A DNA stretch of 64,000 bases from Aphelocoma coerulescens. Its lineage: Eukaryota; Chordata; Aves; Passeriformes; Corvidae. The notes under the pieces were generated by a model. That model made no database searches, was not told the DNA's origin, and saw only the letters and a list, made by a program, of their open reading frames with translations. Numbering within the stretch: position 1 is the first letter of the stretch; the number at the start of each line of letters is the position of its first letter. Where the stretch lies: contig NC_091018.1 in NCBI RefSeq assembly GCF_041296385.1, positions 2,239,501 through 2,303,500 of the forward strand. The letters are read 5' to 3'. A program made the position numbers and the translations under genes. Of the stretch, positions 25,001 through 37,321 are shown in pieces.

Positions 25001-26456
25001 AGGAAATTCTCATGGAAATCGGATGGATTAAACCACAGCACTGGCCAATACCGTGAAAAGTTCTTGCATATGTGAGAAGTAAAAGAGCAGAGCTGGATTT
25101 CCTGGGTGTAATCATTACAGATATGGCATAGGGTGTGAAAAGAAAAGGTATTTTGTGTGGAAGTACTGCCTATCCCTCCTGCCTTCCACACACACAGCTG
25201 GGTGTCAGGGAGAGTGCCCTTCCTGCCCCTCTTTCCCTTGTCCTTGCTGGGCTTTGTTGAGAGAGACCCAAGTGAAAATTCAGCCTCTGATCAACACATT
25301 TGGCAGAAATCTCCAGTTAGAAAAGCTGCTTTACACAAAAGGGGAAACCCTCAGCTCAGGAGGAAATTCCTCTGGAACCTACATTCAGGTACTTAAATAT
25401 TTAGTTTAATTGCCAGAGACCAAATTAATCATTGTCTGTATTGTTCCCTGCGTGACTTCTGTGTCCCACACTGAGCAGAACTGCCTGTGTGGGTTGCTTG
25501 GTCTCCAGCTGCTCTGCTGACCAGGTTCTCCTTATCTCTCTCTGCAGACCATCCAATGCTCTGCAGTATAAAGAATGTTTTCTTCCTCCTGTGTCCAGCC
25601 AGATTTCTGACTATCATCATTCATGTGGGGGAAGGCAATCTTTCTTCTAGTTTTCGAAGCGAAAGCCACTCTTCCGGTTCAGAGAAGAGCAATCCCTCAC
25701 CTTTTTTATCTTCCCTGGTGAAAATCCACTGGCTTTTCACTCCCTCTCGCATGAGCTGCTGCTTTGGCCAGTGGCCTTTTGGCTCCCCGGTGTGCAGCAG
25801 CAGCGATGAGCTGTCCCAGGAGCTGTGCCACTGCACCCCAGGGCTCGGGGCTCAGAACCCTGGGGTGCTGCAGGTCAATTTGGCGTTTCCTGCTACCTTC
25901 CTTGCAGCAGCTAGATGTCTCTCTTCCCTCCCTTATTAAGGGATAACAGTAGGGGTGCTGCTCTTGCCTTTGGAAAAGACTTGTTGCCCTCCATCATTTG
26001 GCCATTTTAGAGCAAATTTAGGATCTGGATTTTGCTATAAATCTCTAACTCAGTGAGCGTGTGGCTTGATTTTGCACGTAGCTTTTTCAGATCATTGATT
26101 GTTTCCCTCTGTTAATCTCTTGGGCCCCGAGGCTGACCTACGTTTGAGCTTTTCGTGTTCCTCTGTGCTTTCCAAGCAGGGTTGTAGCTCGAGACACTTT
26201 CTGCCTGTGGCATTCTTATTTTCTCTGAATCACAGCTGTTTTCCACTCCGTGTTACTGTTTGCATTTTGTGATACCTTTTAAGTCAGAGATGCTATGATG
26301 CAAGAGCCAAAATCTTTGGTGGAAGAGATGGATTTTGTGTGTGCTGTTCTGGAGAGCAACTCTTTTTGCATGAGCCACTGTGTGTACTGCAGGGCAATAA
26401 ATGATGCTGGGTTTAGTGAAGTCAAGTGGAATGCTTGAAATCTGGGGAGAGCCTGG

Positions 26457-26457
<1 letters not shown>
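19081..26457. other. Noncoding, nothing recognised
   Basis: Mixed composition. GC-richer patches occur at about 18940-19160 and 25640-25900, where overlapping stop-free frames (for example 25487-25939 plus) occur on both strands without recognisable domains. A short C-rich run (CCTCCCCCCC) occurs near 22775. I found no transposon or RNA gene. Confidence 0.5.
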
Positions 26458-26493
<36 letters not shown>

Positions 26494-26522
26494 CTTATGG
26501 TGGAAATTAGTGGGGTTTTATT
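26458..26522 (-). other. Possible 3' end of a retrocopied mRNA, poly(A) on minus strand
   Basis: A run of 34 Ts (26458-26491) equals poly(A) on the minus strand. Twenty-five bases upstream of it in minus-strand sense is a canonical AATAAA (plus-strand TTTATT at 26517-26522), the spacing expected of a cleaved and polyadenylated transcript. Further minus-strand upstream sequence resembles an AT-rich 3' untranslated region. I could not find target-site duplications or a coding part. A chance A-rich tract beside a common hexamer remains possible. Birds have few processed pseudogenes, because CR1 does not use poly(A) tails. Confidence 0.3.
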
Positions 26523-29500
26523 CAAAAGATTTTTCTTTTTGTTCATGCTTTAACTTACATTTCTTGTGTTACCTTTTTTTTGGTTTGCTTGTCCTCAGAT
26601 TGTTTCTGCAGGTGTGGAATCACTGAGAGAAACCAAAGGAAAGGTTATTTTTTCATTCTTGTTTTCATTCATTATATAGTGAAAATAATATGGTTCCTCT
26701 CCTGTCTTTCTCTAAGCTGTTAACTCTAAGGCTAAAACAGCTGCAGCTATTCCAGCCAGTCAATGTACACACATATATGTATATAACTTATTTAATCTAC
26801 AGGAAACATGTGAATAATATTTATTATGTTTTATCTGACACATTGATATATGTATATTGTTGCATTTTATAATTGCATGTTGCATAAGGTATGTAATATA
26901 TACCATATTTACATGAAATATGTGCCAATATAATTTAGTAACATTATTGACATGAACATATATATGTGCCCATGTACTAATGGGTATTTGTATTTATAAT
27001 AATTTTGGTTTGCAGTGAAACGTCAGAGTAAGTGTTCAATGCTATTTTGCATGCTTGCAAATTAAATTCCATCCATGTAAATAATGATTAAACTTTTCTG
27101 AAAACTTCTGAGTATGTTGTACTTTAGCAAAGGAAAGAAGAATAGACACAGCATTCCTAAATGTTGGAGTTATTAGTTTGGCCCAGGAGCTCCATTTTTA
27201 TCCTGCTTGGAGATACCTGGCTGCATGGGCAGAGGGGTATAATATATTGTGTATTAAACCAACTGCACTTGTCCCACCTTTATGGTCATTTTTGGAGGAG
27301 GTTTTTAGCCCTTCATTTTTGTTGGTTAGGAAGTAATGGTTAAGAGTAGTCAATTGTCTGAATAAGAGTATTCTAAGCGTGCTCCTCAGGCACAGAAGGA
27401 AGTTTGTGTGTGTTTGTAAGAGGGTACCAGAATTATTAAGGTCTAATTCATGGAGAATACTGACCCTTCCAGCTCATGTTCCTGGCAATACATGCCTATT
27501 TCTGTGGAATTTGGGCTCCCAGCATAGATGCTGTTTGCATGCTGGGCAGCCAACCTTTGCACCTCTGAAAATATCACCCCAGCCTCTTCTGCCTGCTCTG
27601 CTACAACATACAATAATATCCCATTAATCAAGTGTCACCCTGCCTAATACAGAGGAGCTCTTTTTTTATTGCCTTCATTTATAATAATTTAGTTTATACT
27701 TTACAATGTTATTGATTTTATGAAATGGCTCATTACATCTACACAAAGCTAAATCATTCAATTAGATGCTTTAAATTAAGTCATATAAATTTCTTACTAG
27801 ATTTACTGCTGGATTGAATTGGAAATCAAGCCCTAAGAAATTATTTTTGAAATTGTTATTGGGAATACATTCTTACTTATGTTATAGGCTAGCAAAAGAA
27901 TATAAATTACTCAGCAGGATTTTTTAATTATTACAACCTAAATCCCCTTTTGTAAGTTGCTGGGTGGCATAAGCAGTGAGAAGTTTGCTTGACTTCCTCT
28001 GCATGAACATGACAGGGAAAAAGCTCCATCAGAGGGGTCTTTTTGGAGGTTCAGCTAAGTGGAAAAAACCCAGTATTCTGGAAAAAGGTCTGTTGGTCAA
28101 CCCTTTTTACCATGGCCTATGCACAGAGACAGAAAAGACAGGGAAGAAGGGGCATTGTAGGACCTGGGCCTCCTCCTGCCTTCTGTGCTGTCCCATGAAG
28201 AAAGGGTGAAAGCTTTTCAACAATTTCAGGGGAAGACATCAGTCCACTAAATAAAAACCACTGGAAACATCAAAGCCATCCATGAATTAGTCCAGTGCCT
28301 TTAAACCTGTAGGTATTTCAGCTTTTCTTCTTTTCTGTCTGGAGATGCTGCTGTGGACATTTTTATAATATATGCAATTAAGGAAATTAAACATTTTCTC
28401 ACTCTTTTAAAACTGCAATGAGGGGGAATAGAGGCACAGCAGAGGCAAGTCTGCTCTGAAATGCTTGGGTGGCTTTGGCGTGCTCATCAGATCGCTGTGC
28501 TGACACAGTGCTTTTGAGCAAAGTAATTGTCAGTTTAGAAGCAGAGACAAGAACACATTGTAGTCAAAAAATAAACCTCAATGAGCAAAGCAATAATTAT
28601 TTGTAATTCAAAATTTGTTTCCCTTTTATTTAAACTTGTCAATTTTTTTCCGAAGGGAATTCACTTTAAAAATGTATTCGTCTTAAGTCATGGTTTGCCT
28701 TGCTGCTCTTCCCTCAGCTCCTCTTTGTCAGAGATGACAGGCTTACCATCTTTCATTTCTTTGAATAATTAAAAGCCTCGAATCTTTGGTTACCCTCTGC
28801 TGGACAGTCAGGATTTTTAGCTTAAAAAACTCATAATTAGGTGCCCTGAACTCTTCAAAGTATTCCAGAGGTTTCCTCTCTTTGGCAATAAAAGCAGCTA
28901 GAAGGGAATCAATCTATTCTTCACAAGAAATTATATTTTGCGTGAATGTGGAGTTTCTAGAGGATATTTTTATTTCTTAATGCATACTAATTGAATCTTT
29001 TTTTCACTTAACCTTGATTTTTAATTGTTTTTAATGTTAGATGTGTTTGCTGAAGAATTGCATCTTTTCATTGTCTTACGTTATAAATTATCAGGTTTTA
29101 TGTTTGCTGCTTTGTGTTCATTCAGCATTGTCTAGATGCCCTGGAAAAAACATTTTCTTTCTTTTTTGACCTTTTTTTTTGTGTGTTTGTGTGTGTGTCT
29201 TGTGCAATCCTTAGCAAGCCTTTCCACTGGGTCACCTTAGAAGCAACTGTTGAATCTCTAATCACATTTCTGAATTAAAGAAAAGATATTTTGGGGTTGT
29301 TTTTTTTTTTCAAATGATGTTAAAGATTCCTCCCTTCAGTGCTCTTCCTCACAGTGTGAAGTCCCATCACCAGTGCTTGACCCATTTCTGCTGCCTGTGG
29401 TGCAGTTCTCCTCAGCCTGTCAGCTAAGAGCATGAAAGACCTTAAACTTGAGACAAGTCTTGCATTCCTGTCCTCTTGTGTTGTCACATCAACTTTGGGA

Positions 29501-30029
29501 GAGTCACAGCGGTGCCCTTGCCAGGACAGAGCTCCTTGGATGGGGGATCAGCACAAGGACTGTGGATGCTCTCTTCAGCTGCTCAGTGTTGGCTGAGCTG
29601 GAGCAGCACCGTGTGCCCTCCCTGCTGCTGCTGCTGTGGCACCGCCAGGGACTCCTGGGGGGCTCAGGACTCGGCACGGGGGGCTTGGCTCCAAAGTGGG
29701 AACCTCATGGGGGACACAAATCCAGTGAGATGAGCTCACAATGGGTGGAAATGGCTTGTAAAGCACATCTCAGTTGAAGCTGTCAGTATCCCAGTCAGTG
29801 GAGAAAGGGAATTGGGTAAAGGGATTAATTAGAGGAGGGAGAACACCAAAGTCACGTATTTGTTTTTGTTTGTTATTAGCTCACTTCATGTGTACTGTCT
29901 GGTTGATCTTATCCCATCCTGCACTACAGGGAAAAGGCTAAAGCTCTTTGGATTATTTTGCAGCTTTTTTCATGGTTCAACCCCAAACTCTCTGATATAA
30001 ACTAGATTAGAAGGGTCTCACATTTCAGT
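26523..30029. other. Noncoding, with AT-rich blocks
   Basis: Includes a T/A-rich block at about 26760-27000 and an AT-rich, TAAT-core-rich stretch at about 27655-27950 that could be a conserved noncoding element. A TG-rich tract lies at 29171-29199 and a (CTG)5 at 29622-29636. No gene recognised. Confidence 0.5.
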
Positions 30030-30164
30030 TGCCAGATTAGCTCAACTGGTTAGAGCATGCTGCTAATAATACTGGGGTTTGTGGGTTTGATCCTGTATGG
30101 ACCATTCACTTAAAAGTGGACTTGATCCTTGTGGGTCCCTTCCAGCTGAGAATATCCTGAGATC
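30030..30164 (+). mobile_element. tRNA-Ile/CR1 composite SINE, TguSINE1-like
   Basis: The head (about 30030-30104) aligns with tRNA-Ile(AAT). The A box TAGCTCAACTGG fits the pol III consensus, the anticodon loop CTAATAA is intact, and the B box is GGTTTGATCC with one C-to-T change. A base missing from the T arm and a mismatched acceptor stem rule out a working tRNA. The tail CTTGATCCTTGTGGGTCCCT plus TCCAGCTGAGAATATCCTGA (to about 30164) matches the 3' end of CR1, which would let CR1 enzymes mobilise it. This head-and-tail arrangement is that of TguSINE1, known from songbirds. Insertion is on the plus strand. The degenerate end lacks the usual ATTCTATG repeats. Confidence 0.88.
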
Positions 30165-31976
30165 ACCACAAATTGCTACTCTGAATTAATCCTTGCTCTG
30201 CTAATATTTGTTGTTTTAGAGTTTTTAACCTGGATCTCCCAAGTCTCACCTTGAGAGTCTTTACCAGCAAGACAGGTAGCAGCTTTTCTCTCTGTGTCCC
30301 ACACTGAGTCTGGAATTATTTATTCAAAAAGCAGTGATTGTAAATCCAGAAAATTTTACTCAGAGTAACCAAGAAATTAATGGGGAGAGTAATCACCCAG
30401 GCAATGGCAGAGGGAAGCCTAACTGAGCTGCCCACTGAGATGGAGACTTCTGTCCCTTCATTGCCAGAGCTCTCAGAGTGGTCTGAGACATTTGAAGTGT
30501 GTGAAATCCTCCTTTTCCCCCTCCCTCCACGTGCCTTTTCCTCTTTTATGCAATTGAAAACGAGATTTCTGATGTTCTGTAGTACATAACATTTGCTTGT
30601 TTCTCAAAAAAAAAAAAAAAAAAAACAAACCAAACCCCAGCTATGGGTTGCTTGCTGAAGGTAGAGAAGAATGAAAAACACTTATGTAGCAAATAAATCA
30701 CATCGCAAATAAGTAGTTTTGGAACACTGCATTTCTTTTGCCTGTGGGGTATTAATGCCAGTCCTAGAGGACAGAACAGAAAGAATAAAATTGAGTTAAA
30801 TAAAACCAGAGTTTAGCCTTACAAACTCACCAGCAGCCATCAGTGCCAGGCATTAATTCCTTTCCTGCTGGCAGCAGGAAGGTGGGTGAGACAATACTGT
30901 CAGTTGCACAAATTAAGACACTGTGGCAGAAACACAACACAAATAAATAGGAAAAAACAATGCAAAGAAAACCAGACTGTTGTTGCTGCATAAACCTTCT
31001 TCCAAGCTGGAGGCACAAAAAAGGGCAATTTAATGACTTGGTGCATGACATCTTGTAGCCTGACAAGCCCTTTCAGAATAGAAAAAAGAGAGTGAGATGC
31101 CAGGAGAGGCCTCACAGCACATTCTGATAGAGAAAAGGGGCTTGGAGGGAGCAGAAACTCCTTCTCAGTAGGCTGAGAAATAGAACAACTCAGCTGTGCT
31201 GAACCCTAGAAAGCTGATGGAAACCCTAATCAGGATTCAGCTGAAAGAGAGGACAGATAGGTGATAAGAATACACAGGGGTTTTTAAATCACTGCCATTT
31301 AACAGCTATGATATTACGGGCTGAACTTCCAGGACTCATTTTCATAAAGAAAGGAAAAACGTAAAATCCATATTTAACGAAAAGATCCAGAAGTTCCTAA
31401 TAATATAGAGGCTGATTTTTCTCTTCTCTCAGATTATAAATTTATGGTAAGAAAATTACATTTTACATCATTTTTATCTATAAATATATCTTTTATATAC
31501 ATTAAAGTTATCTATCATATTTAAGCTTGTTTTTTAAACAGTTTTAGCACTTTTTGCACATGATCCTGTTTCTTTGTTATATTCCCAACTCTGCTGTTTG
31601 CAGAGAGTTTAGAAGCCTACAAACAGAAGTTGAGGATAGAAATAACATCAAAGAAAAGGAATTAAGTACATGTCCCATGTGCTTCTTGCAAAAAGTTACT
31701 GAGAAATTCCTGTGGAACTGTAATTCAGGTAATAATTTAGAAGTTCCACACTTCTACGTTATTCATTATCGCTAAACTAATTTCGTGTGGCTATAATGAT
31801 TTGAAAGTAATGCATAGAATGGCTTGGTTGCTTGCTAACTAAAAATGTACCTCAGCAGTCCAAGCTGATGTTCCTCCTGTAGCCAGCACTGGGCAGGAGC
31901 AGTGGGCACTGGGATGTTGCCACACCCGTGCCCAGCTGTAGAACTGGGAGAAGAGAGAACTTCCTGAGAGTTCAGA
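30165..31976. other. Noncoding, nothing recognised
   Basis: Ordinary noncoding sequence containing a 20-A run at 30606-30625 with no polyadenylation signal in the 50 bp upstream. No other element recognised. Confidence 0.55.
30606..30625 (+). repeat. Poly(A) tract of 20 bases
   Basis: Twenty As preceded by GCTTGTTTCTC and followed by CAAACCAAACCCC. There is no AATAAA just upstream, so it does not look like a retrocopy tail. Confidence 0.85.
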
Positions 31977-32492
31977 TCATTTCACATTTATTTTTGCTCC
32001 CATCCCCAGTGAACTCCAGATACCATGGCAGTGATTATTTATTATCTTTGCTGCATGAATCGCTGTTGTGGGGCTGAAGTAAGGGCAGGCCAGGCAGGAG
32101 TGAGAGCTGAGGACGTGAACAAGACTCTCAGACGGACTGGGTTGGTTTGAGGGGAGTGAGCCAGGCCAGTGGTGTCTATATTGCTTCTGGGTTTGCAGTG
32201 ATTTCACAACACTTCTTTTCCACTCGGTGCATAAAAGTTTCCCCAGCTGATGATCCAGGTGTCTCATTCCCAACTTGTGCTGAACTTGAGCAAGGAGGCT
32301 GTCAAAAATTTCGATTTCCAGCATAAGCTCAAACTGTGAGGCAAAGTAAGAGAGCAGATCCCCCCTTTTGTCTTGACTGAGTTTGTACTGCGGCAGCGCT
32401 TGCTGTGAGGTGCAGGAGGTGATCCTGCTGCTTTGAATATGATTAAGGACATCATCTTGTTTCTGCTTCACTGTCAGCTCTGAAGACCCCAT
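31977..32492 (-). other. 171-codon open frame, unknown status
   Basis: An ATG-initiated minus-strand frame directly preceded by an in-frame TAG. The first 105 or so residues (starting MGSSELTVKQKQDD) are polar and helix-prone, with a segment reading LLSYFASQFELMLEIEIFDS. The remainder looks like translated noncoding sequence. I recognised no family, found no good donor at the end of the protein-like part, and the ATG context is weak (T at -3, G at +4). It could be a terminal exon, an old pseudogene or chance. Confidence 0.2.
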
Positions 32493-33255
32493 CTACTCAG
32501 CACGCAGCCCCAAAGTCTAAGAGGTCAGGAGGTCTTCCTAGATGAAAAAGGTCATTATTTGATAATGCCACTTGGTAGCTGACATCCAAAGTTTGTATTT
32601 ATAGCCGTGCTTTCTTTAGAAAGTGCTCTTGTCCTACAGGTCTAGGTGAAGATGGTAAAAGCTCCTGCTTTGAGGATTCCATATATTAACAGGTTAAATT
32701 GCTCAGGTCATTAATTTTATTTTAAGACTGGCAAATCCTTTTTCTAGGAGTTCAGAATAAGATTTAATTCTTATACATTTAACAATTGGTTCTGGAGAAC
32801 ATTTTTCATCCTATCCCCAGGAAAAAAAATGTCTGTATCACCCTAAATGCAGCAAGAATGTAAGCTCTAAAATAAGAGAAAGGAGCTAAAATATATATTT
32901 TTAACATGGTACCTAATGCTCCTGGAATTCCCAAACAAATATGTGGGGGACTCTGGAGTTTCATCTCTTACTGAACCTTTGAGAATGTTTAGGTTTGCAG
33001 ATCAGTGCTTCCATAGTTACTACATTTGCTTTTTGGGTTCATCTAAGAGGAAACTCTGCTGCTGCAGAGGCTGATGAAGGAGTGACTTGGCCAAGATGCA
33101 CAGGGGGACTTTGAGAAGTTGCAAAGGAAAATGGGGAGGAGGGAACCTGCAGTGGAAATGGATATCCCAGGTGGGAATGTGATTCCCGTTAGCTTGGGCA
33201 GCTGTTTGATTTGCAGTTCCAAGCCCTTTGACAGCAAATATTATTCTAACAAATG
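32493..33255. other. Noncoding, nothing recognised
   Basis: Ordinary noncoding sequence, slightly GC-richer at 33050-33230, with no recognised element. Confidence 0.55.
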
Positions 33256-33281
33256 TTTTATTTATTTATTTATTTATTTTT
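33256..33281 (+). repeat. (TTTA)n microsatellite
   Basis: Five perfect TTTA units (33257-33276) followed by a T run. Confidence 0.9.
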
Positions 33282-36200
33282 GGTGATTCACTATGCTTGA
33301 CTTTCTTGTAATTTAAGACTTTAAAGGAGGTAATTTAGCCATAATTTGCCTCATTTAAGGGAGAATCCTATTTTAACTTGTCATACAGTAAACAAGTAAA
33401 TAAGGATTTAATTTGCAAGCTGCCTATTTTCATCAAGTGTATCTTATTTGAAGGTGCAGTTTTATTGGCTTCTCTTGTATAGCTGGATAGAAAGAACATG
33501 TTGAACAAGAGTCACTGATGAGAAAAATCCTCACTTGACCACATGTATTTTGAGTTACTTGGAATATAAATTTAAACAGTTGATATTTATTTATGAGAAC
33601 TTAAATTTAATTCTATTCAAACTGCCTTTGTTAGGTACTGATATTCTAAGTTTATATTGGTTGTTAGTGATGCATGGATAATCAGGGATTTCATCAATTG
33701 AACAGAGAAGGCAAATTCAATAAATCAAATATTTATATGTATGTATATGTATTATAAGGTTATTTAGAATTCAGAAATTAGCAAATAATTTCGAGTCATT
33801 AATTATTCATATTGTACCAGGATAGAGAAAATAAGGATGTAAGATTCACTTCAAAATTTTTTCAATAAGTTTTAAAAGCTGTCATGACAAATTTCAAGGA
33901 AAGGATCCAGGTGTTTCAGTGCATATTTAAATTAAATTGTGAAATATATCAACCAAGACATGTGTATAAAATCAATAATTATGAGTTGCTGGTAAGAAAG
34001 TTACCTTCCTTCCTTTAATAGGAAATAATGACAAATTACAACAGCAAGAAAATTTGTAATAGTAAGAATTCAATTAAGCTGGTTCTTAGCTTAATCTTTC
34101 CCTTAATCAATGCTTTTGAGTTAGTAATTGCCAATTGGAAAATTGGAAAATTAATTGAGAACCATTGTCTGATATTGAAATGGCCATGATATACTGTGTA
34201 GGAAAAAAGGTAATATATTCTTAATGCTACATTTTCCTTTTACGTATTAAAGAAAAAAAGGAAAAAATGGTCTTTAAGGAGCTACAGGAGGTTCTTGAAT
34301 ACAAGGTTAAAACTTATACTAATATACTGGAACAAAAACCAGGCATTCCTTGCCAGTTTGTGACAGCTCCATGAACAAATTTGTGAGGAATACAAACAGG
34401 ACCACTGGGGTTTCCTTCCTCTCACATTAGCTTTGCAATAAGTTCTGCCAAGAATCTTGTTTGTTACATACAAACGAGAAGTCCGGGATTCTGATCATCA
34501 TTTTTGCTGATAATTAACAAGTTTAAAGCCTGCAGGAAGTGAGTGGTTCTCTCCATATCAGGATATGATTTGCTTTGGCAAATCACTCTCACAGATTTCA
34601 AGTTACAGTGCTGGAGTACGGTGAGACATCAATCTCGTTTGAGGATACAGGAAAAAGAGAAGAAAAATAATGTGAATATAATTTTTGGAAACACCAGTGG
34701 AAAAGCAACATCCAAACCAACTGCTCCAGTATTATCCAAGAAATGCAGGACATCCAAGAAATGTGGTAACACGTTGGGTGGTAGGAAACAATTTTTAGGT
34801 TTGAGTCACCTGAAAAATTCTTCAGGTTTATATCCAATTCCAATTTGGAATTCATTCAAACCAGTCTAAATGCGAATCCATTTTTTTGAGTGACCACTGC
34901 TTTAATTTGTGGTCAGGATGAAAAGGGACATCCTCTGGTTCTAGAGCAAAGTGAGTGAATTAATTTCAGGGTTACCAAAACCCTGTGAATGTGTTGAAGG
35001 GTGGGATACAGGAGTGGTAGCTCGATTTTTGTGCTTTTCTGCTCTTTCTTAACAAAAAGGAGGAGGAGTTTGTGCATCTGGCTCTCTCTGAAGAGAGTGT
35101 GTTTTTGTCTAAAATATGGACAATCGTGCAGCATCCCGGAGTTTTCAATCAGCATGAGGCAGTGCATAATTAGTGTTCTGCAGTTGTTGTTGTGACCTTC
35201 CTCAAATCTTGGCTCTGTAATCATAAAAACTTGGTCTTTAGCATTTGTTTGTCAGCCCCACTTTAAATGTCTTCCTCTGCTCTTTATTTATAATACTAAT
35301 GCATGTAAAAGGGTACCACAAGGAACTTTGCATGATAATTAATTTCACTTAGTGTGGTCAAGAGGTAAGGTTGTAGGCTTTAGCAGAACTGCCTGAAACA
35401 ACATTCCCAGGGAGTTGCAAGGGTTGCAGTTCCCAGAAATCTGAAATAATAAATGGCAGCCTGTCTTTCCCAAGGGCATTTTAAGGATATTTAGCCTGTG
35501 AATGCATATGGAAACTACAGTGGACTGCAAAGAGTCCTGAATTGTACTCAGCATTATTGAAACTGAAAGGCGGCGAAGAGGTGTAGAAGTGAATGGGCTC
35601 CTAGAGGCTTCTTTATAGATTATGGGGGGAGGATGTGTGATAATAAAAGGTAATAAGAGCTTTCCTGACTCCGATAGACTCTACCTTCAACTAACCTACA
35701 GCTATCAGGAGTCAGTAATCCATGTTGGATAAAGAGACTTTGAGGAGCAATTTTATTCTATTGCAATGCACCAGTTTGCACAATGGATTTGTTCGCTTTT
35801 TGCAGGCAGCCTTCCTGAGGGACAATATTTCTGAAGCTCCACAAAGCGCTTTCTCTGTTTTCATTCCACAGTCCTTTAATTGGATGAATGGGCTGCAGGG
35901 GCCTGGAAGTTGGACTGAGTAAAATTTGCACTCTTTGAAACGCCAGCCAAACAAAACATGTCAAGCAGTTTCACATGACACTGGGATAAAGTGACATAAA
36001 AGAGAAGCCTATTTAAAGAACAGAGCATTAATGTTTTAGTGGTGTTCACTTCACGCCCGTACATTTTACATGAGTCTTTTTCCCTTATGGGAAAGTAATA
36101 TGCTCTAAGTTGACTAAGTGCAGATCCTTTCCATGAGAGGTTGAAGGAATAGGCATTGGGAGTGCAACAACTGTGGTGTAGCAAGTGCAGAATTGGGATA

Positions 36201-36589
36201 TAATGCCATAAGGCTAATTAACATCATGTTCTCCCATTGTGTTCCCTTCGGGGGAATCGTGGCTTTAAATGATAAGTACATAGATTGAAACATTCTTAAT
36301 CTAGGCAAGTGGTGCAGTAAAACATTACTCACTGAATAACAAAAGGAATATAAAATGGAGTATGGGCAGTATATTTCAAATAAAGTGCAGAGTGTCCTTT
36401 TTCACCTTTTCACTGTGCTTAGTAACACTGATTTATGCACTGAACAGAAGATGGAAGATGTACTGTTTGAGACTTGGAGTATAGGTTTGGTTTATTGCAA
36501 TCTATAAAGAATTTCGACTTCTGATGGGTTTGTCCTTTGGAATATTTTTCCTTTGGTGCAATCTCGATGTTCAGCAGTGACAGGAAAAG
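33282..36589. other. Noncoding, with an AT-rich possible conserved block
   Basis: About 33540-34200 is AT-rich and rich in AATTA and TTAATTA cores, for example around 33800 and 34065-34160, without being simple repeat. That is a feature of distal regulatory DNA, though not proof. The remainder to 36589 is unremarkable. Confidence 0.4.
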
Positions 36590-37321
36590 TCACACAGAGT
36601 CTTTCTGAAGGGTCACATGGAATAAGTCCTTCAAGAAGCATTGATTTGCAAGTTTTTTCCTTGCATATGTCAGACACTTCAGACCATCCCTTGTGGGGCA
36701 CAGGCAGGATCTCCTGCTACTGAGAGCTCCTACTTCCCCAGAGCAAGTTGGAAAACTGATTGCAGAGACAGGAAAAGACTGAAAAGTCACATCTGAGGTG
36801 GGAACCATCCCTTCAGCTGGGGTAATTAGTAGGGTGAGATCAGCAAGGTGATAAATGTGGCTGCAAAACGGGAGGGGAATTTTCTGCTTCTTTCTGGGAA
36901 GATGCAAGAGATCCATTCTGGGAATAGGGAAGACAGCAAGTGCAACAAAGAGCTTCAGGGTGAATCTGGGAATCAGACTGGGAATAGGAACCAGAGAAAG
37001 GTCAGAGAATACATTGTCCTCTGAGGGGAAAGTGTTTGAGAGCTGCACAGGTAAAGCAAGCATTTGCATGGGAAAGAGGCTTGGCTGAACATGCCCAGCT
37101 GCTCTGCTGGGAGCTGAGGAGAGGGGAATGCAATGCTCCTGGGATTGTTCACAGACACTGTGGCTTTGTAGGGCTTCTTTGCCTTGAACAAGGTTTTGTC
37201 CTATTTTTGAATTAGGCAGAATCCATATAACTCTGGCAGAGCTGAATTTTGTGACATGTCTAGGAATAGCAACAATTGTAGGTCTGAATCCAATGATTCT
37301 GAGCTGCAGTTCAAACTTCAA
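36590..37321 (-). other. 243-codon stop-free frame, unknown
   Basis: The longest stop-free frame noticed in the window, about 15 times the mean spacing of stops expected at 40% GC. It does not begin with ATG (the first codon is TTG); an ATG occurs about a third of the way in, at MQMLALPVQL. The translation is rich in Pro, Ser and Leu and has two similar short units (VPIPSLIPRF and VFPIPRM), reflecting repeated CTGGGAAT words on the plus strand. No domain recognised. It may be a biased, purine-rich plus strand, an unknown repeat, or the antisense of one. No splice or promoter signals support expression. Confidence 0.2.

Noticed and set aside
25487..25939. 150-codon plus-strand frame
   Set aside because: It lies in a GC-richer patch with overlapping open frames on the other strand, and shows no domain or splice support.
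30030..30104. Functional tRNA-Ile gene
   Set aside because: The T arm has lost a base, the acceptor stem does not pair well and a CR1-like tail follows directly. It is the head of a SINE.
30606..30625. Poly(A) tail of a plus-strand retrocopy
   Set aside because: There is no polyadenylation signal within about 50 bp upstream, so it reads as a simple A run.
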